20,000 nt of DNA. Origin: an uncultured Alphaproteobacteria bacterium (GTDB lineage Bacteria > Pseudomonadota > Alphaproteobacteria > Rickettsiales > UBA1997). A program made the position numbers and the translations under genes. The notes below the pieces were generated by a model. That model did not search any database. It was not told the DNA's origin and worked only from the letters and a program-made list of their open reading frames with translations. The stretch's first letter is position 1; each line of letters begins with the position of its first letter. Below, piece after piece: positions 6,878 through 15,233 of this stretch. The DNA is taken from contig CAJBXX010000047.1 in the NCBI GenBank assembly GCA_903959715.1, positions 1 to 20,000 of the forward strand, given 5' to 3'.

Positions 6878-8734
6878 ATGAATCAACAATTATTAGATCA
6901 AAAAGTTGAAGATTTTTTTGAAGAAGATTACGATGATTCAAAAGAGTTGCACGACTTGATAGACGGTCGCTTAGAGGCATCAATAATTTGTCGCGATAAC
7001 AAAAAAATCCCTAATTTTTTATCAGTAATTTATGCCAATAAATTATTTTATTTAATGTTCGACATTGATGAGATAAGGGTTGTTGGGCAAAATTATGATT
7101 TTTTATTTTCAGAAATTGACATCGACAATTATTCCGAAGATCAAGCCGAATATGCGCGATTGATTAAAGCAGTTCGCGATCGACACCAATGCTCCGTTGT
7201 TTTGACGACCTCAATTGAAAATATAAAATATGGCAATTTTAAATTGCATGTGAGTTATTTTCCGCATCTAGTGCAAAATGATAAAATTATTCGCAATTAT
7301 TCGATATTTAGTTTTATTAAAATTGAAAATAACAAAAATATTGAAGATTCTAATAAATTAAAAACTCGCTCAAATATAACTCTATTAAGAAGTCTAGAAA
7401 GAACTCTTCGTAACGAACGCACCTTGAGAGAAGTTGCTAATTTAATAATTTCCGATGCTCAAATTGATAATTTAGCGCGCACAATTGCTAAAATTTTATG
7501 TGATCATTTGAAGTGCGATAGATGTTTAATTCATGATTTTAAAAATGGCAATACCAGTTTCGTAGTTGAGTATGGATCTATCTATTCTAAAAAAATGATA
7601 GCAGAAAATTATTCAGAAAAAAATATCCATGATTTAAAAAAATATATAAATTTTCAGAATAATTTTTATAAAAAATTTGGAATAAAAAATAAAAAATCTT
7701 CGATTTCTTTAGTTGGCGATATTTTTAATGACGAAAATTTTAGTTCAATTAATGATGTTTGCAGAGAGTACGGAATCGCTTCGCAAATAGCGATAACAAC
7801 CACCTTTAACGGCGTTGTAAATGGCGGAATTTATCTTCATCAATCCGAAAAACATTCTTGGATTGAAGATGAAATTGATTTAATTGAAATTGTCGCTGAG
7901 CAATTTTCAATTGCCTTGGATCGCTCTAGTTCAATTCAAAAAGTCATGATAGCAAATCATTCTTTAATGGAAAAAACTTTACAACTCAAGGAATCTTTAA
8001 AGCAAGAACAAGAAATGCGTAAAATACAAAATGAGTTTGTGGCTCTAGTTTCGCATGAATTTAAAACTCCACTGCAAATTATTGACGGCAACAGAGAGTT
8101 GATTGGGCGTAAATTAAAAAATGCTAATTTTGTTGAAGAAAGTGTTTTTGGATATCTTGATAAAATAGGGTCGGGAATACAAAGAATGAATGGCTTGATA
8201 AATAGCACTTTGCATTTGGCAAAAATGGAAAATAATGATGGCAAAATCAAAGTTGAAATTCAGGAAATGAATTTGTTTAAATTGCTTGATGATATAATCG
8301 ATAAAAACAATAGTTTAGCTCAGCAAAAAAACATCAATATTTATTCTAAAATAAAAGATTTGCCAACCAAATATAACACCGATATAAAGCTCTTGGATCA
8401 CGCTTTGAGCAATATAATTTCTAATGCTATAAAATATTCTCACAATAATTCTGATGTAAAAATTATTGGTAAAGTTCTCGATGATTGCGTTGCCATTCGC
8501 GTCATTGACAAAGGAATGGGAATTCCCGCTAAGGATTTGGAAAGTATTGGAAAAAAATTTTTTCGGGCTGGAAACGCCATTTCAGTGGCGGGAACGGGCA
8601 TTGGAATTTATTTAACTAAACATTTTATTGATTTATTATCTGGTAAAATAATAATTGAAAGTAAAGAAAATTTAGGCACCGTGGTGACAATAATTCTCCA
8701 AAAAAACCAAACTCACAATGAAAATAAATTATAA
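6878..8734 (+). CDS. Soluble sensor histidine kinase with GAF domain
   Basis: 618 residues. Residues ~30-150 may be a divergent PAS-type sensor. Residues ~190-350 fit a GAF domain (CDRCLIHDF...GGIYLHQSEKHSWIEDEIDLIEIVAEQFSIALDRS). A coiled coil (~352-385) leads to HisKA with VSHEFKTPLQII, phospho-acceptor His393. The HATPase domain has the N box (SNIISNAIKYSH, 511-522), G1 (DKGMGIP, 544-550), FFRAGNA (561-567) and G2 (GTGIGIYLTKHF, 572-583). All catalytic boxes are intact, so it should be active. No signal peptide or membrane segment is visible, so it is probably cytoplasmic and senses an internal or diffusible cue. No receiver or response-regulator gene is adjacent. It overlaps the next gene by 17 nt, tying it to the barrel and pilin genes. 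Cue and target are unknown. Confidence 0.88.
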   Translation: MNQQLLDQKVEDFFEEDYDDSKELHDLIDGRLEASIICRDNKKIPNFLSVIYANKLFYLMFDIDEIRVVGQNYDFLFSEIDIDNYSEDQAEYARLIKAVRDRHQCSVVLTTSIENIKYGNFKLHVSYFPHLVQNDKIIRNYSIFSFIKIENNKNIEDSNKLKTRSNITLLRSLERTLRNERTLREVANLIISDAQIDNLARTIAKILCDHLKCDRCLIHDFKNGNTSFVVEYGSIYSKKMIAENYSEKNIHDLKKYINFQNNFYKKFGIKNKKSSISLVGDIFNDENFSSINDVCREYGIASQIAITTTFNGVVNGGIYLHQSEKHSWIEDEIDLIEIVAEQFSIALDRSSSIQKVMIANHSLMEKTLQLKESLKQEQEMRKIQNEFVALVSHEFKTPLQIIDGNRELIGRKLKNANFVEESVFGYLDKIGSGIQRMNGLINSTLHLAKMENNDGKIKVEIQEMNLFKLLDDIIDKNNSLAQQKNINIYSKIKDLPTKYNTDIKLLDHALSNIISNAIKYSHNNSDVKIIGKVLDDCVAIRVIDKGMGIPAKDLESIGKKFFRAGNAISVAGTGIGIYLTKHFIDLLSGKIIIESKENLGTVVTIILQKNQTHNENKL

Positions 8735-9863
8735 ATTTTTAGCAATTTTATTAACTTTTTCATCGATTAATTCGGCTTTTTCGCAAGATGAAAAAAATGC
8801 TACAAATTATTCAGAGCCAAAGCTTTCGGGTAGTGTTCTATATCAATTACAAGGCGATCAAATAATTAGCACTTCTAAAAGAGATTCTAAAAGTTCCAAT
8901 GGCTTCGTTTATATTGAGCCAAATTTTGGATTGCATTTTGATGAAAATTGGGCGGTAAAAACACAATGGCGTATTCAACCCAATTCTGTTTTAACCACTC
9001 GCGACAAAGATAATCCTGAGAGATATCGCACTTTTTTAAGCGATAATCGTGGCTTTGCAATTTCCGAAACCGGATTATTAATCGAAGAATTAAAATTATA
9101 TTACGAAAATGAAGATCTAAAATTTTCTGCAGGAAAATTTGATCCATCATTCGGAACTGCACACAGAAAATCCAAAAGAATCGGCGTCTTTGCTTCGCAA
9201 TTTGCCGAAGATTATAATTTACGCGAAAAGCTTGGTGCAAATGTTACGGCGTTGCTCGAAGGCAGTCAAATTTCTTTTAGTAGTTTTTTTAGTGATTCCA
9301 CTGATTTAAGTCGAAGTGCCATTAAAGATCGTGGAAAAGAAAATAAAAATAACGGTCTCGCATCCAACACTGGAAGCTTCTCCTCTTATTCAGTTTTGAT
9401 GGAAGGTGAAAATTTTTTAACCATCGATAATTGGTTTTATAATGTTGGATATAGAAGTTTGGGAGTCGATAAAGAGGGTCGCAAACGCGAGTCTGGCTTC
9501 GTTGCGGGCTCAGAATATCTTTATAAAATTGGCAGAGAAACTTCTTTGATACCTTTCGTTGAGATAGTTAGAATTGAAAATTTAGCGGGAGAAAATGGCA
9601 GAGTTGCAAATTTTTTAACCGTCGCCGCGATTGGTAAATATGCTGGATGGACGGCAAGTTCTTCTTTGATGATTCGCAATATTAAACGAAGAAATTATAC
9701 GGAAAATCTTCCAAAGCGTTCGATTGATAGACAATTGCAATTTTCAATTGGATATAAATTTACCGACAATCTAACTTTGGATGTAAGTAGAGCTGTTATC
9801 AAAGAAAACGGTTACGATGCTGGAATATTCGGTGCAACTTTAAATTATCTTTATAAATTTTAA
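8718..9863 (+). CDS. Outer-membrane beta-barrel, porin-like protein
   Basis: 381 residues beginning with a Sec signal peptide (MKINYKFLAILLTFSSINSAFS, probable cleavage near residue 22-23 before QDEKN). The mature part has alternating polar/hydrophobic strands with aromatic girdles (NFGLHFDENWAVKTQWRI, EELKLYYENEDLKFSAGKFDPSFG) and ends in NYLYKF, the C-terminal aromatic signature recognised by the BAM machinery. The GKFDPSFG pattern is reminiscent of porins of the OprP/OprO type, but I cannot assign a substrate. Translation probably couples to the upstream kinase (17-nt overlap), and the pilin-like gene follows after 9 nt. It could be a porin, or an anchor or exit channel for the pilin-like product; the sequence does not decide. 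Confidence 0.8.
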   Translation: MKINYKFLAILLTFSSINSAFSQDEKNATNYSEPKLSGSVLYQLQGDQIISTSKRDSKSSNGFVYIEPNFGLHFDENWAVKTQWRIQPNSVLTTRDKDNPERYRTFLSDNRGFAISETGLLIEELKLYYENEDLKFSAGKFDPSFGTAHRKSKRIGVFASQFAEDYNLREKLGANVTALLEGSQISFSSFFSDSTDLSRSAIKDRGKENKNNGLASNTGSFSSYSVLMEGENFLTIDNWFYNVGYRSLGVDKEGRKRESGFVAGSEYLYKIGRETSLIPFVEIVRIENLAGENGRVANFLTVAAIGKYAGWTASSSLMIRNIKRRNYTENLPKRSIDRQLQFSIGYKFTDNLTLDVSRAVIKENGYDAGIFGATLNYLYKF

Positions 9864-9872
9864 TTTTTTTTA

Positions 9873-10841
9873 ATGAAAAATAAATTTCGCAAAGCTTACT
9901 CGATGATCGAAATGTCCTTATTGATTTTAATTATGGGAATTTTGTTTGCAGGTGCCTATCAAGGATTTAATATTTACTACGAAACCCATCTTTCGGGTGC
10001 TCGGACCATTACTCAAAATGCAATAATTTCGCGAATAGGAAATCTAGTTTTTTGGTATGAAACTACTTTTGAAAAAGATGAAAACGAAAATGGCAAACCG
10101 ATATTAATGTGGCTTGATCGCAATAATCAACAATTGATAAAAAGCAACGCTTACCCCGCACAAAATAACGATAACACCAAGTTTAATTATGAGCCCAATA
10201 ATTTCACAAATAATGGTGGTCCATTGTTTGTTTTAAAGGGAATTAATGGTCTTCCAAGTTTGAATTTCAAAAATACCTCTTCTTCGTCAAGATTTTTAGT
10301 GGTTGATCCAAGTTTAAAATTTGGCAAAGATGATATCACCATTTTTGCGGTGGTAAAATTCAAAAATTTTGATAATAATGCTGTTATTTTTGATAGGGTT
10401 TGTCTAAAAAATTCAGGCTCCGCGACATACGATATGAGCTCCTCGATTAATTCTTGCAAACCTTATATTTCTGCCAAAATAAATGTTTTGGGTTATCCAA
10501 ATTTATACATTCAAAATAACGATGGAACGGCTTTAAAATCAACCGCCAACACTTCTTTCGCATTAAAAAAAGATGTGCCATATATTTTAACTTTTAGAAG
10601 ATTGTACAATGAATCGATCTCTTTATTTGTAAATGGCAAACTTGCTTCTATGGCCATGGAAAATTTGGGATCAATTGATTTTTTGCCGATAAAAATTGGT
10701 CGCAATGCAAATGACCAAAATGTTAATTCGGAGTTTGATTTATCTGAATTTTTAATGATTTATGGTAAGTTAAGGGACAAAGATAAAACCGAAATTGAAA
10801 ATTATTTAGTAAAAAAATATTCTATCAAACTTGAACGCTAA
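9873..10841 (+). CDS. Large prepilin-like protein with LamG-like C-terminal domain (paralog 2)
   Basis: 322 residues. A short basic leader (MKNKFRKA) precedes YSMIEMSLLILIMGILFAGA, a prepilin helix with Glu at mature position 5. The expected processing site is A8|Y9, so the usual Gly at -1 is Ala here. The large domain matches the 1850-2821 protein at several points: WYETT versus WLETS, GINGLPSLNF versus GINGLPAINF, ITIFAVVKF versus YTMIVVWKP, and the ending NYLVKKYSIKLER versus QYLSQKWSIRLE. The late segment NESISLFVNGKLAS is typical of LamG folds. Likely a minor, ligand-binding pilin or pseudopilin. It is the last gene of the kinase/barrel/pilin unit, 9 nt after the barrel stop and 74 nt before ftsH. 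Confidence 0.82.
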   Translation: MKNKFRKAYSMIEMSLLILIMGILFAGAYQGFNIYYETHLSGARTITQNAIISRIGNLVFWYETTFEKDENENGKPILMWLDRNNQQLIKSNAYPAQNNDNTKFNYEPNNFTNNGGPLFVLKGINGLPSLNFKNTSSSSRFLVVDPSLKFGKDDITIFAVVKFKNFDNNAVIFDRVCLKNSGSATYDMSSSINSCKPYISAKINVLGYPNLYIQNNDGTALKSTANTSFALKKDVPYILTFRRLYNESISLFVNGKLASMAMENLGSIDFLPIKIGRNANDQNVNSEFDLSEFLMIYGKLRDKDKTEIENYLVKKYSIKLER

Positions 10842-10850
10842 ATTTGTCTC

Positions 10851-10896
10851 TTGAAGTTTTTTTATAAAAAATTTAAACTAAATCAAAGTTTAAATT
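10851..10896 (+). promoter_or_regulatory. Inverted repeat overlapping a possible ftsH promoter
   Basis: AATTTAAACT (10870-10879) and AGTTTAAATT (10887-10896) are a perfect 10-bp inverted repeat around a 7-nt spacer. The left arm contains TAAACT (10874-10879), which lies 17 nt after TTGAAG (10851-10856), a 4/6 plus 4/6 match to -10 and -35. The repeat could be an operator over the ftsH promoter or an RNA hairpin in the leader. It is not a terminator, as no T run follows. Confidence 0.4.
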
Positions 10897-10915
10897 AAAT
10901 TTTAAAAATTAAATT

Positions 10916-12787
10916 ATGGGTAAGAGCTTTTTAAGTTGGATAGTGATTTTTTTGGTCATGATGGTTTTTTCAAATTTTATCGTTGGAAATGATGGTTTGA
11001 GTGGCAACAAGGTTGTGTTTAGCGACTTTATGAAAAAAGTTAATGATGGCGAAGTCGTTCAAGTTGACATCAAGGGCAATGATCTAGAGGGCATTTTCAA
11101 AGACGGCACACATTTTTTTACTCACCTTCCACAATATCCAAATCTTGTTGAAAAACTTCAAGAAAAAAATGTTGCCATTAATTCTTTGCCATTGGTGAGT
11201 AAATCTGAAAAAATTGTTGCAGGATTTTTAGGGTGGTTGCCATTTTTAATCATGATCGGTTTGTGGCTTTATTTTGCTAAAGGTGCCGCGGGCAAAGGGG
11301 CGGGAGGAGCTTTCGGTTTTGGTAAATCGCGCGCTAAATTGCTTCAAGAAAATAAAAATAAAGCAACTTTCGCCGATGTCGCGGGGATTGATGAGGCAAA
11401 ACAAGAGCTCACCGAAATTGTCGATTTTCTAAAAAATTCAAAAAAATATACTGATGTTGGTGCCAAAATTCCACGCGGATGTTTGCTAATTGGCTCTCCG
11501 GGAACTGGTAAAACGCTCTTAGCTCGTGCTATTGCAGGTGAAGCGGGAGTACCATTTTTTTCAATTTCTGGTTCGGATTTCGTTGAGATGTTTGTGGGTG
11601 TTGGTGCCAGTAGGGTTCGTGATATGTTTGAGCAAGCCAAAAAATCGGCACCTTGCATAGTTTTTATTGATGAGATTGATGCGGTTGGGCGTCATAGAGG
11701 CTCAGGAGTAGGCGGTGGCAATGATGAGCGCGAGCAAACTTTAAATCAAATGTTGGTGGAAATGGATGGCTTTTCGGAAAATGAAGGCGTCGTTATAATC
11801 GCGGCAACCAATCGCCCCGATGTTCTTGACCGTGCTTTGCTTCGCCCCGGAAGATTTGATCGTCAAATAACGGTGCCAAATCCCGACATTTTAGGACGCG
11901 AACAAATTTTAGCGGTGCATTTGAAAAAAGTTCAAATGGCTTCCGATGTCGATGCCAAAGTTATCGCTCGAGGCACTCCAGGTTTCGCCGGAGCGGATTT
12001 AGCAAATTTAGTTAATGAAGGCGCCTTGATGGCGGCGCGAGGTAATCAAAAAATGGTTACGATGAAAAATTTAGAAGATGCTAAAGATAAAATCATGATG
12101 GGAAGCGAAAGAAAATCGATGATTATGCAAAAATCTGAAAAAGAACTTACGGCTTATCATGAATCTGGGCACGCTATCACCGCTTTAAATTGCGAAAATT
12201 CTGATCCAATCCACAAAGCCACTATCATTCCGCGGGGCAGAGCTCTTGGGTTGGTAATGCGTTTACCTGAAACCGATCGCTTTTCAATTACTCGTGCCAA
12301 ATTGCATGATGATTTAGTCGTCGCGATGGGTGGTCGCGCGGCCGAAGAGTTAATTTTTGGTTATGATAAAGTCACCACGGGAGCCATGTCCGATATTGAG
12401 CAGGCAACTAATATGGCGCGAAGCATGGTGGTAAAATGGGGCTTGAGTGATAAAGTTGGAACGGTGGATTTTAGTGAAGATGAGTCGATGAAACCTTACG
12501 GCTCTTCAAAAGCCTATTCCGAAGAGACGGGAAAATTAATCGATTCCGAAATAAAAAGAATTGTTGACGAAGCTTTTCAAAGAGCGAAAAAAATTCTTAA
12601 TGAAAAAAAGCATGATCTTGAAAAATTAGCAAAATGCCTATTGGAATATGAAACTCTAAGTGGCGACGAAATTAAAGATTTGCTTGCGGGCAAGGAAATA
12701 CGCAAAAATTCTGCGAATCATAATAAAGACGGAGAGCAAAAACAAAATAGCGCGTCACATTTTATTCCAAATGTTAGTGAGGCATAA
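10916..12787 (+). CDS. ftsH: ATP-dependent zinc metalloprotease FtsH
   Basis: A membrane-anchored AAA+ protease that extracts and degrades membrane and regulatory proteins. 623 residues. Two membrane helices (about 5-23 and 101-120) flank a short periplasmic domain. The AAA domain has Walker A GSPGTGKT (193-200), pore loop MFVG (225-228), Walker B IVFIDEID (248-255) and the second region of homology with ATNRPDVLD...RPGRFDR (297-316). The peptidase domain has the zinc motif HESGH (415-419) with Asp493 (AMSDIEQAT) as third ligand. A polar, probably disordered tail follows residue ~595. All key residues are present. It appears to be a single-gene unit with its own upstream region. tilS and folP, frequent ftsH neighbours elsewhere, are absent. 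Confidence 0.97.
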   Translation: MGKSFLSWIVIFLVMMVFSNFIVGNDGLSGNKVVFSDFMKKVNDGEVVQVDIKGNDLEGIFKDGTHFFTHLPQYPNLVEKLQEKNVAINSLPLVSKSEKIVAGFLGWLPFLIMIGLWLYFAKGAAGKGAGGAFGFGKSRAKLLQENKNKATFADVAGIDEAKQELTEIVDFLKNSKKYTDVGAKIPRGCLLIGSPGTGKTLLARAIAGEAGVPFFSISGSDFVEMFVGVGASRVRDMFEQAKKSAPCIVFIDEIDAVGRHRGSGVGGGNDEREQTLNQMLVEMDGFSENEGVVIIAATNRPDVLDRALLRPGRFDRQITVPNPDILGREQILAVHLKKVQMASDVDAKVIARGTPGFAGADLANLVNEGALMAARGNQKMVTMKNLEDAKDKIMMGSERKSMIMQKSEKELTAYHESGHAITALNCENSDPIHKATIIPRGRALGLVMRLPETDRFSITRAKLHDDLVVAMGGRAAEELIFGYDKVTTGAMSDIEQATNMARSMVVKWGLSDKVGTVDFSEDESMKPYGSSKAYSEETGKLIDSEIKRIVDEAFQRAKKILNEKKHDLEKLAKCLLEYETLSGDEIKDLLAGKEIRKNSANHNKDGEQKQNSASHFIPNVSEA

Positions 12788-12813
12788 TTTGTTTGATAAT
12801 TTTCTTTACAAAA

Positions 12814-12833
12814 AATTTTTTAGCTAAAAAATT
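12814..12833. repeat. 20-bp perfect palindrome after ftsH
   Basis: AATTTTTTAGCTAAAAAATT reads the same on both strands and lies 27 nt after the ftsH stop. As RNA it could form an eight-pair all-A/U stem with an AGCU loop. No G/C pairs and no following T run argue against an efficient intrinsic terminator; it may be a protein site or simply a product of AT-rich composition. Confidence 0.5.
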
Positions 12834-12845
12834 AGGGATAAATAA

Positions 12846-12874
12846 TTAACGATAAAGAATAAATTTAATATAAA
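12846..12874 (+). promoter_or_regulatory. Probable dnaN promoter
   Basis: TTAACG (12846-12851, 4/6 to the -35 consensus) is followed after exactly 17 nt by TATAAA (12869-12874, 5/6 to the -10). Transcription would start near 12881, leaving a ~50-nt leader that contains the hairpin at 12885-12908. Confidence 0.45.
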
Positions 12875-12884
12875 TTTTCTTAGA

Positions 12885-12908
12885 AACCTTCATTTTATTT
12901 GAAGGGTT
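12885..12908 (+). other. Leader hairpin upstream of dnaN
   Basis: CCTTCA (12887-12892) pairs with TGAAGG (12900-12905) over a 7-nt TTTTATT loop, and flanking AA/TT can extend the stem past one bulged G. It lies in the predicted 5' leader, 24 nt before the dnaN ATG, so it may affect translation or mRNA stability. No T run follows it. Confidence 0.4.
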
Positions 12909-12932
12909 AATAAATATAAATATTTAAAATAT

Positions 12933-14033
12933 ATGCAATTTGAAGTTCAAAAATCTGTTTTGTTAAAAGCCATTGCCGACACAAATGGTGCGGTTGAAAA
13001 GAAAAACACTATTCCGGTTTTACAAAATATAAAAATCGAAGTGAAAGATGATAAAGTTGTTTTGTCGGCGACTGATATGGATATTCTTATTACTTCGACT
13101 TTTGATTGCGACATGAAGGATTCTGGGCAAACAACGGTTCCCGCTCAAACATTTTTTGATGTCGTTCGTAAAATTCCCGATGGTGCAATTTTATTAAAAT
13201 TAGAAAACTCAACAAGTTTGCAAATTAAATCTGGAAAATCAAAATATAATTTGCCATGCATTGATGCCAGCGAGTTCCCAGCTTTATCCGAAGGCGAAAT
13301 GAGTGAAGAAATTGAAGTTGATGGCGTCAAAATCGCTAAAATGATTGACAAAACTCGCTTCGCAATTTCTAGTGACGAAACGCGTTATTATCTCAATGGC
13401 TTGTTTCTTCAAGCTTTTCAAAAAGATGAAAAAATTGAAATTCGCACCATTGCCACCGACGGTCACCGCTTGGCATTATCATTTTTAGAAACTGAATTAA
13501 CGCAACCTTTTGGCATAATTATTCCACGCAAATCTGTCAACGAAATTCGACGCATTATTGACGGCGTTAAAAAAATAAAAATTGCGGTTTCTCGTGCTAA
13601 AATCAAAGTAATAGCCGATAAATCAACGATTATTTCTAAATTAATCGACGGTGAATTCCCCGATTACGATAAAGTTTTGCCCAAAAATAATTCGCATTTA
13701 GCTTTAGTTAATCGTAAAATCTTTTTTGATTGCGTTGACCGCGTTTCAACGGTTGCCAGCGACAAACATCGTTCGGTAAAAGTTATCGTCGAAAATGGCA
13801 AAATGTCTTTGCAGGTTGGAAGTGATGAAAATTCCTTGGCATTTGAAGAGCTCGATGTCAATTATTCGGGAGAGCGGATCGAAACCGGTTTTAATTCGCG
13901 TTATTTGCTCGATATAATTGCTCAAATCGATAAAGAAGAACTGATGATGCGTTTTCGCGACAGCATGTCGCCAGCGTTAATTGAAGCCCAAGATATGAAT
14001 TCGGTTTTTGTAATTATGCCAGTTCGGGTTTGA
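12933..14033 (+). CDS. dnaN: DNA polymerase III beta subunit (sliding clamp)
   Basis: Ring-shaped homodimer that tethers DNA polymerase III and other enzymes to DNA. 366 residues, the normal length for the three-domain clamp. Recognisable segments: the N-terminal MQFEVQKSVLLKAI...VEKKNTIPVLQNI, LSATDMDILI (59-68), the YYLNGLFLQ strand (~151-159), TIATDGHRLALS (~172-183) that shapes the clamp-binding pocket, EFPDYDKVLPK (~239-249), and the typical C-terminus VFVIMPVRV. It has its own apparent promoter and leads directly into recF after 17 nt. dnaA, the usual upstream partner, is not next to it. Confidence 0.97.
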   Translation: MQFEVQKSVLLKAIADTNGAVEKKNTIPVLQNIKIEVKDDKVVLSATDMDILITSTFDCDMKDSGQTTVPAQTFFDVVRKIPDGAILLKLENSTSLQIKSGKSKYNLPCIDASEFPALSEGEMSEEIEVDGVKIAKMIDKTRFAISSDETRYYLNGLFLQAFQKDEKIEIRTIATDGHRLALSFLETELTQPFGIIIPRKSVNEIRRIIDGVKKIKIAVSRAKIKVIADKSTIISKLIDGEFPDYDKVLPKNNSHLALVNRKIFFDCVDRVSTVASDKHRSVKVIVENGKMSLQVGSDENSLAFEELDVNYSGERIETGFNSRYLLDIIAQIDKEELMMRFRDSMSPALIEAQDMNSVFVIMPVRV

Positions 14034-14050
14034 TTATAAATTTTAAATAA

Positions 14051-15157
14051 ATGCAAACCGCAATTTCAAAATTAGTTCTCAATAATTTTCGTAATTTTTC
14101 TTTTAAAAAATTTGAATTTAATTCTAATCAAATTTTGTTTTGTGGCGTCAATGGCTCGGGTAAAACTAATACTTTAGAAGCCTTGTCTTTGCTTGGGCGA
14201 AGCCCAAGTTTACGCAGTGATGAATATGATGAAATGTTAAAAAAAGATGCTTTAAATTTTTCAATTTATGGCGAATTAAAAAATCATAATTTTTTAGAAA
14301 AAATCGCAATTAAATTTGATAAAAATTCTAAGAAAAAAAATTATGAATTTAATGGCGAGCCCAGTGGATCTAAACGCCAATCTGATTTAAAAAATTATTT
14401 AATTAACTTCGTAATTTTAACTCCACAAATTGAACAATTATTTATTTTAGGTAAATCGCAAAGACGCGAATATCTCGATAAAATTGTTTGCGACATTGAT
14501 TTATCTCATCAAAATCGTCTTCATAATTATCAAAAATTACTCAAAGAAAGATTGTTGATTTTGCAAAAATATCGCAATCAAGCGAGTGGAGAAAAATGGC
14601 TGGATATTGTTGAAAATAATATTGCCGAAATCGGCATCTCCATTGCATTTGCACGCATTGAAGCGATTGAATTTTTTAATAAAGCCATCGCATCTTTTTC
14701 CTCAAATTTTCCTAAAACTTTTTTAGAAGTAAGTGGAGAGGTCGAGGCTTTGATTGCTAGTAAATCTTCGTTATTTTTAGAAAATTTTTATCGCGAAAAA
14801 TTAAATATGAATCGTCAAAATGATTTAGAAAATTTTAAAACTGCATTCGGAATTCATCGTGCAGATTTTGATGCAATTTTTTGTGATAAAAATTTTTCGG
14901 CAACAAAATCTTCGACGGGAGAGCAAAAAGCGATTATGATTTCAATAAGTTTGGCGCGAGCTAAAATTTCTGCAAGTTATAAAAATCAGCCAACGATTTT
15001 AATTTTTGATGAGGTGGTTTCGCACCTTGATAATCAAAGAAAAATTCATCTTTTTGATGAAATTTCTCAAGCCAATTTACAAAGTTTTTTTAGTGCCACT
15101 TCAAAAGATTTAATTCCCGTAGAAAAAATCCAAGAACTCGAAGTTGTTGAGATTTAG
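14051..15157 (+). CDS. recF: DNA replication and repair protein RecF
   Basis: SMC-like ATPase that helps load RecA at gaps and stalled forks. 368 residues. Walker A is GVNGSGKT (32-39), followed by NTLEALSLLGRSPSLRS. The ABC-type signature is SSTGEQKAIMISISLARA (287-304). Walker B is ILIFDEVVSHLD (316-327). The start MQTAISKLVLNNFRNF is typical of the family. It is in a dnaN-recF pair, a conserved bacterial order; gyrB, the common next gene, is missing and a PanE-family gene follows after 76 nt. Confidence 0.95.
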   Translation: MQTAISKLVLNNFRNFSFKKFEFNSNQILFCGVNGSGKTNTLEALSLLGRSPSLRSDEYDEMLKKDALNFSIYGELKNHNFLEKIAIKFDKNSKKKNYEFNGEPSGSKRQSDLKNYLINFVILTPQIEQLFILGKSQRREYLDKIVCDIDLSHQNRLHNYQKLLKERLLILQKYRNQASGEKWLDIVENNIAEIGISIAFARIEAIEFFNKAIASFSSNFPKTFLEVSGEVEALIASKSSLFLENFYREKLNMNRQNDLENFKTAFGIHRADFDAIFCDKNFSATKSSTGEQKAIMISISLARAKISASYKNQPTILIFDEVVSHLDNQRKIHLFDEISQANLQSFFSATSKDLIPVEKIQELEVVEI

Positions 15158-15233
15158 AAAATTTTTATTAATTTCGATTAATTCTGAATTAGATTAAAAA
15201 AATCAATTTTGGTAAAATATTTTTTAAAAAATT

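Noticed and set aside
8887..9240. 117-codon minus-strand frame
   Set aside because: Shadow of the outer-membrane barrel gene; no signal peptide or recognisable domain.
12814..12833. Palindrome after ftsH as a Rho-independent terminator
   Set aside because: The stem would be all A/U, with no G/C pairs and no T run after it.
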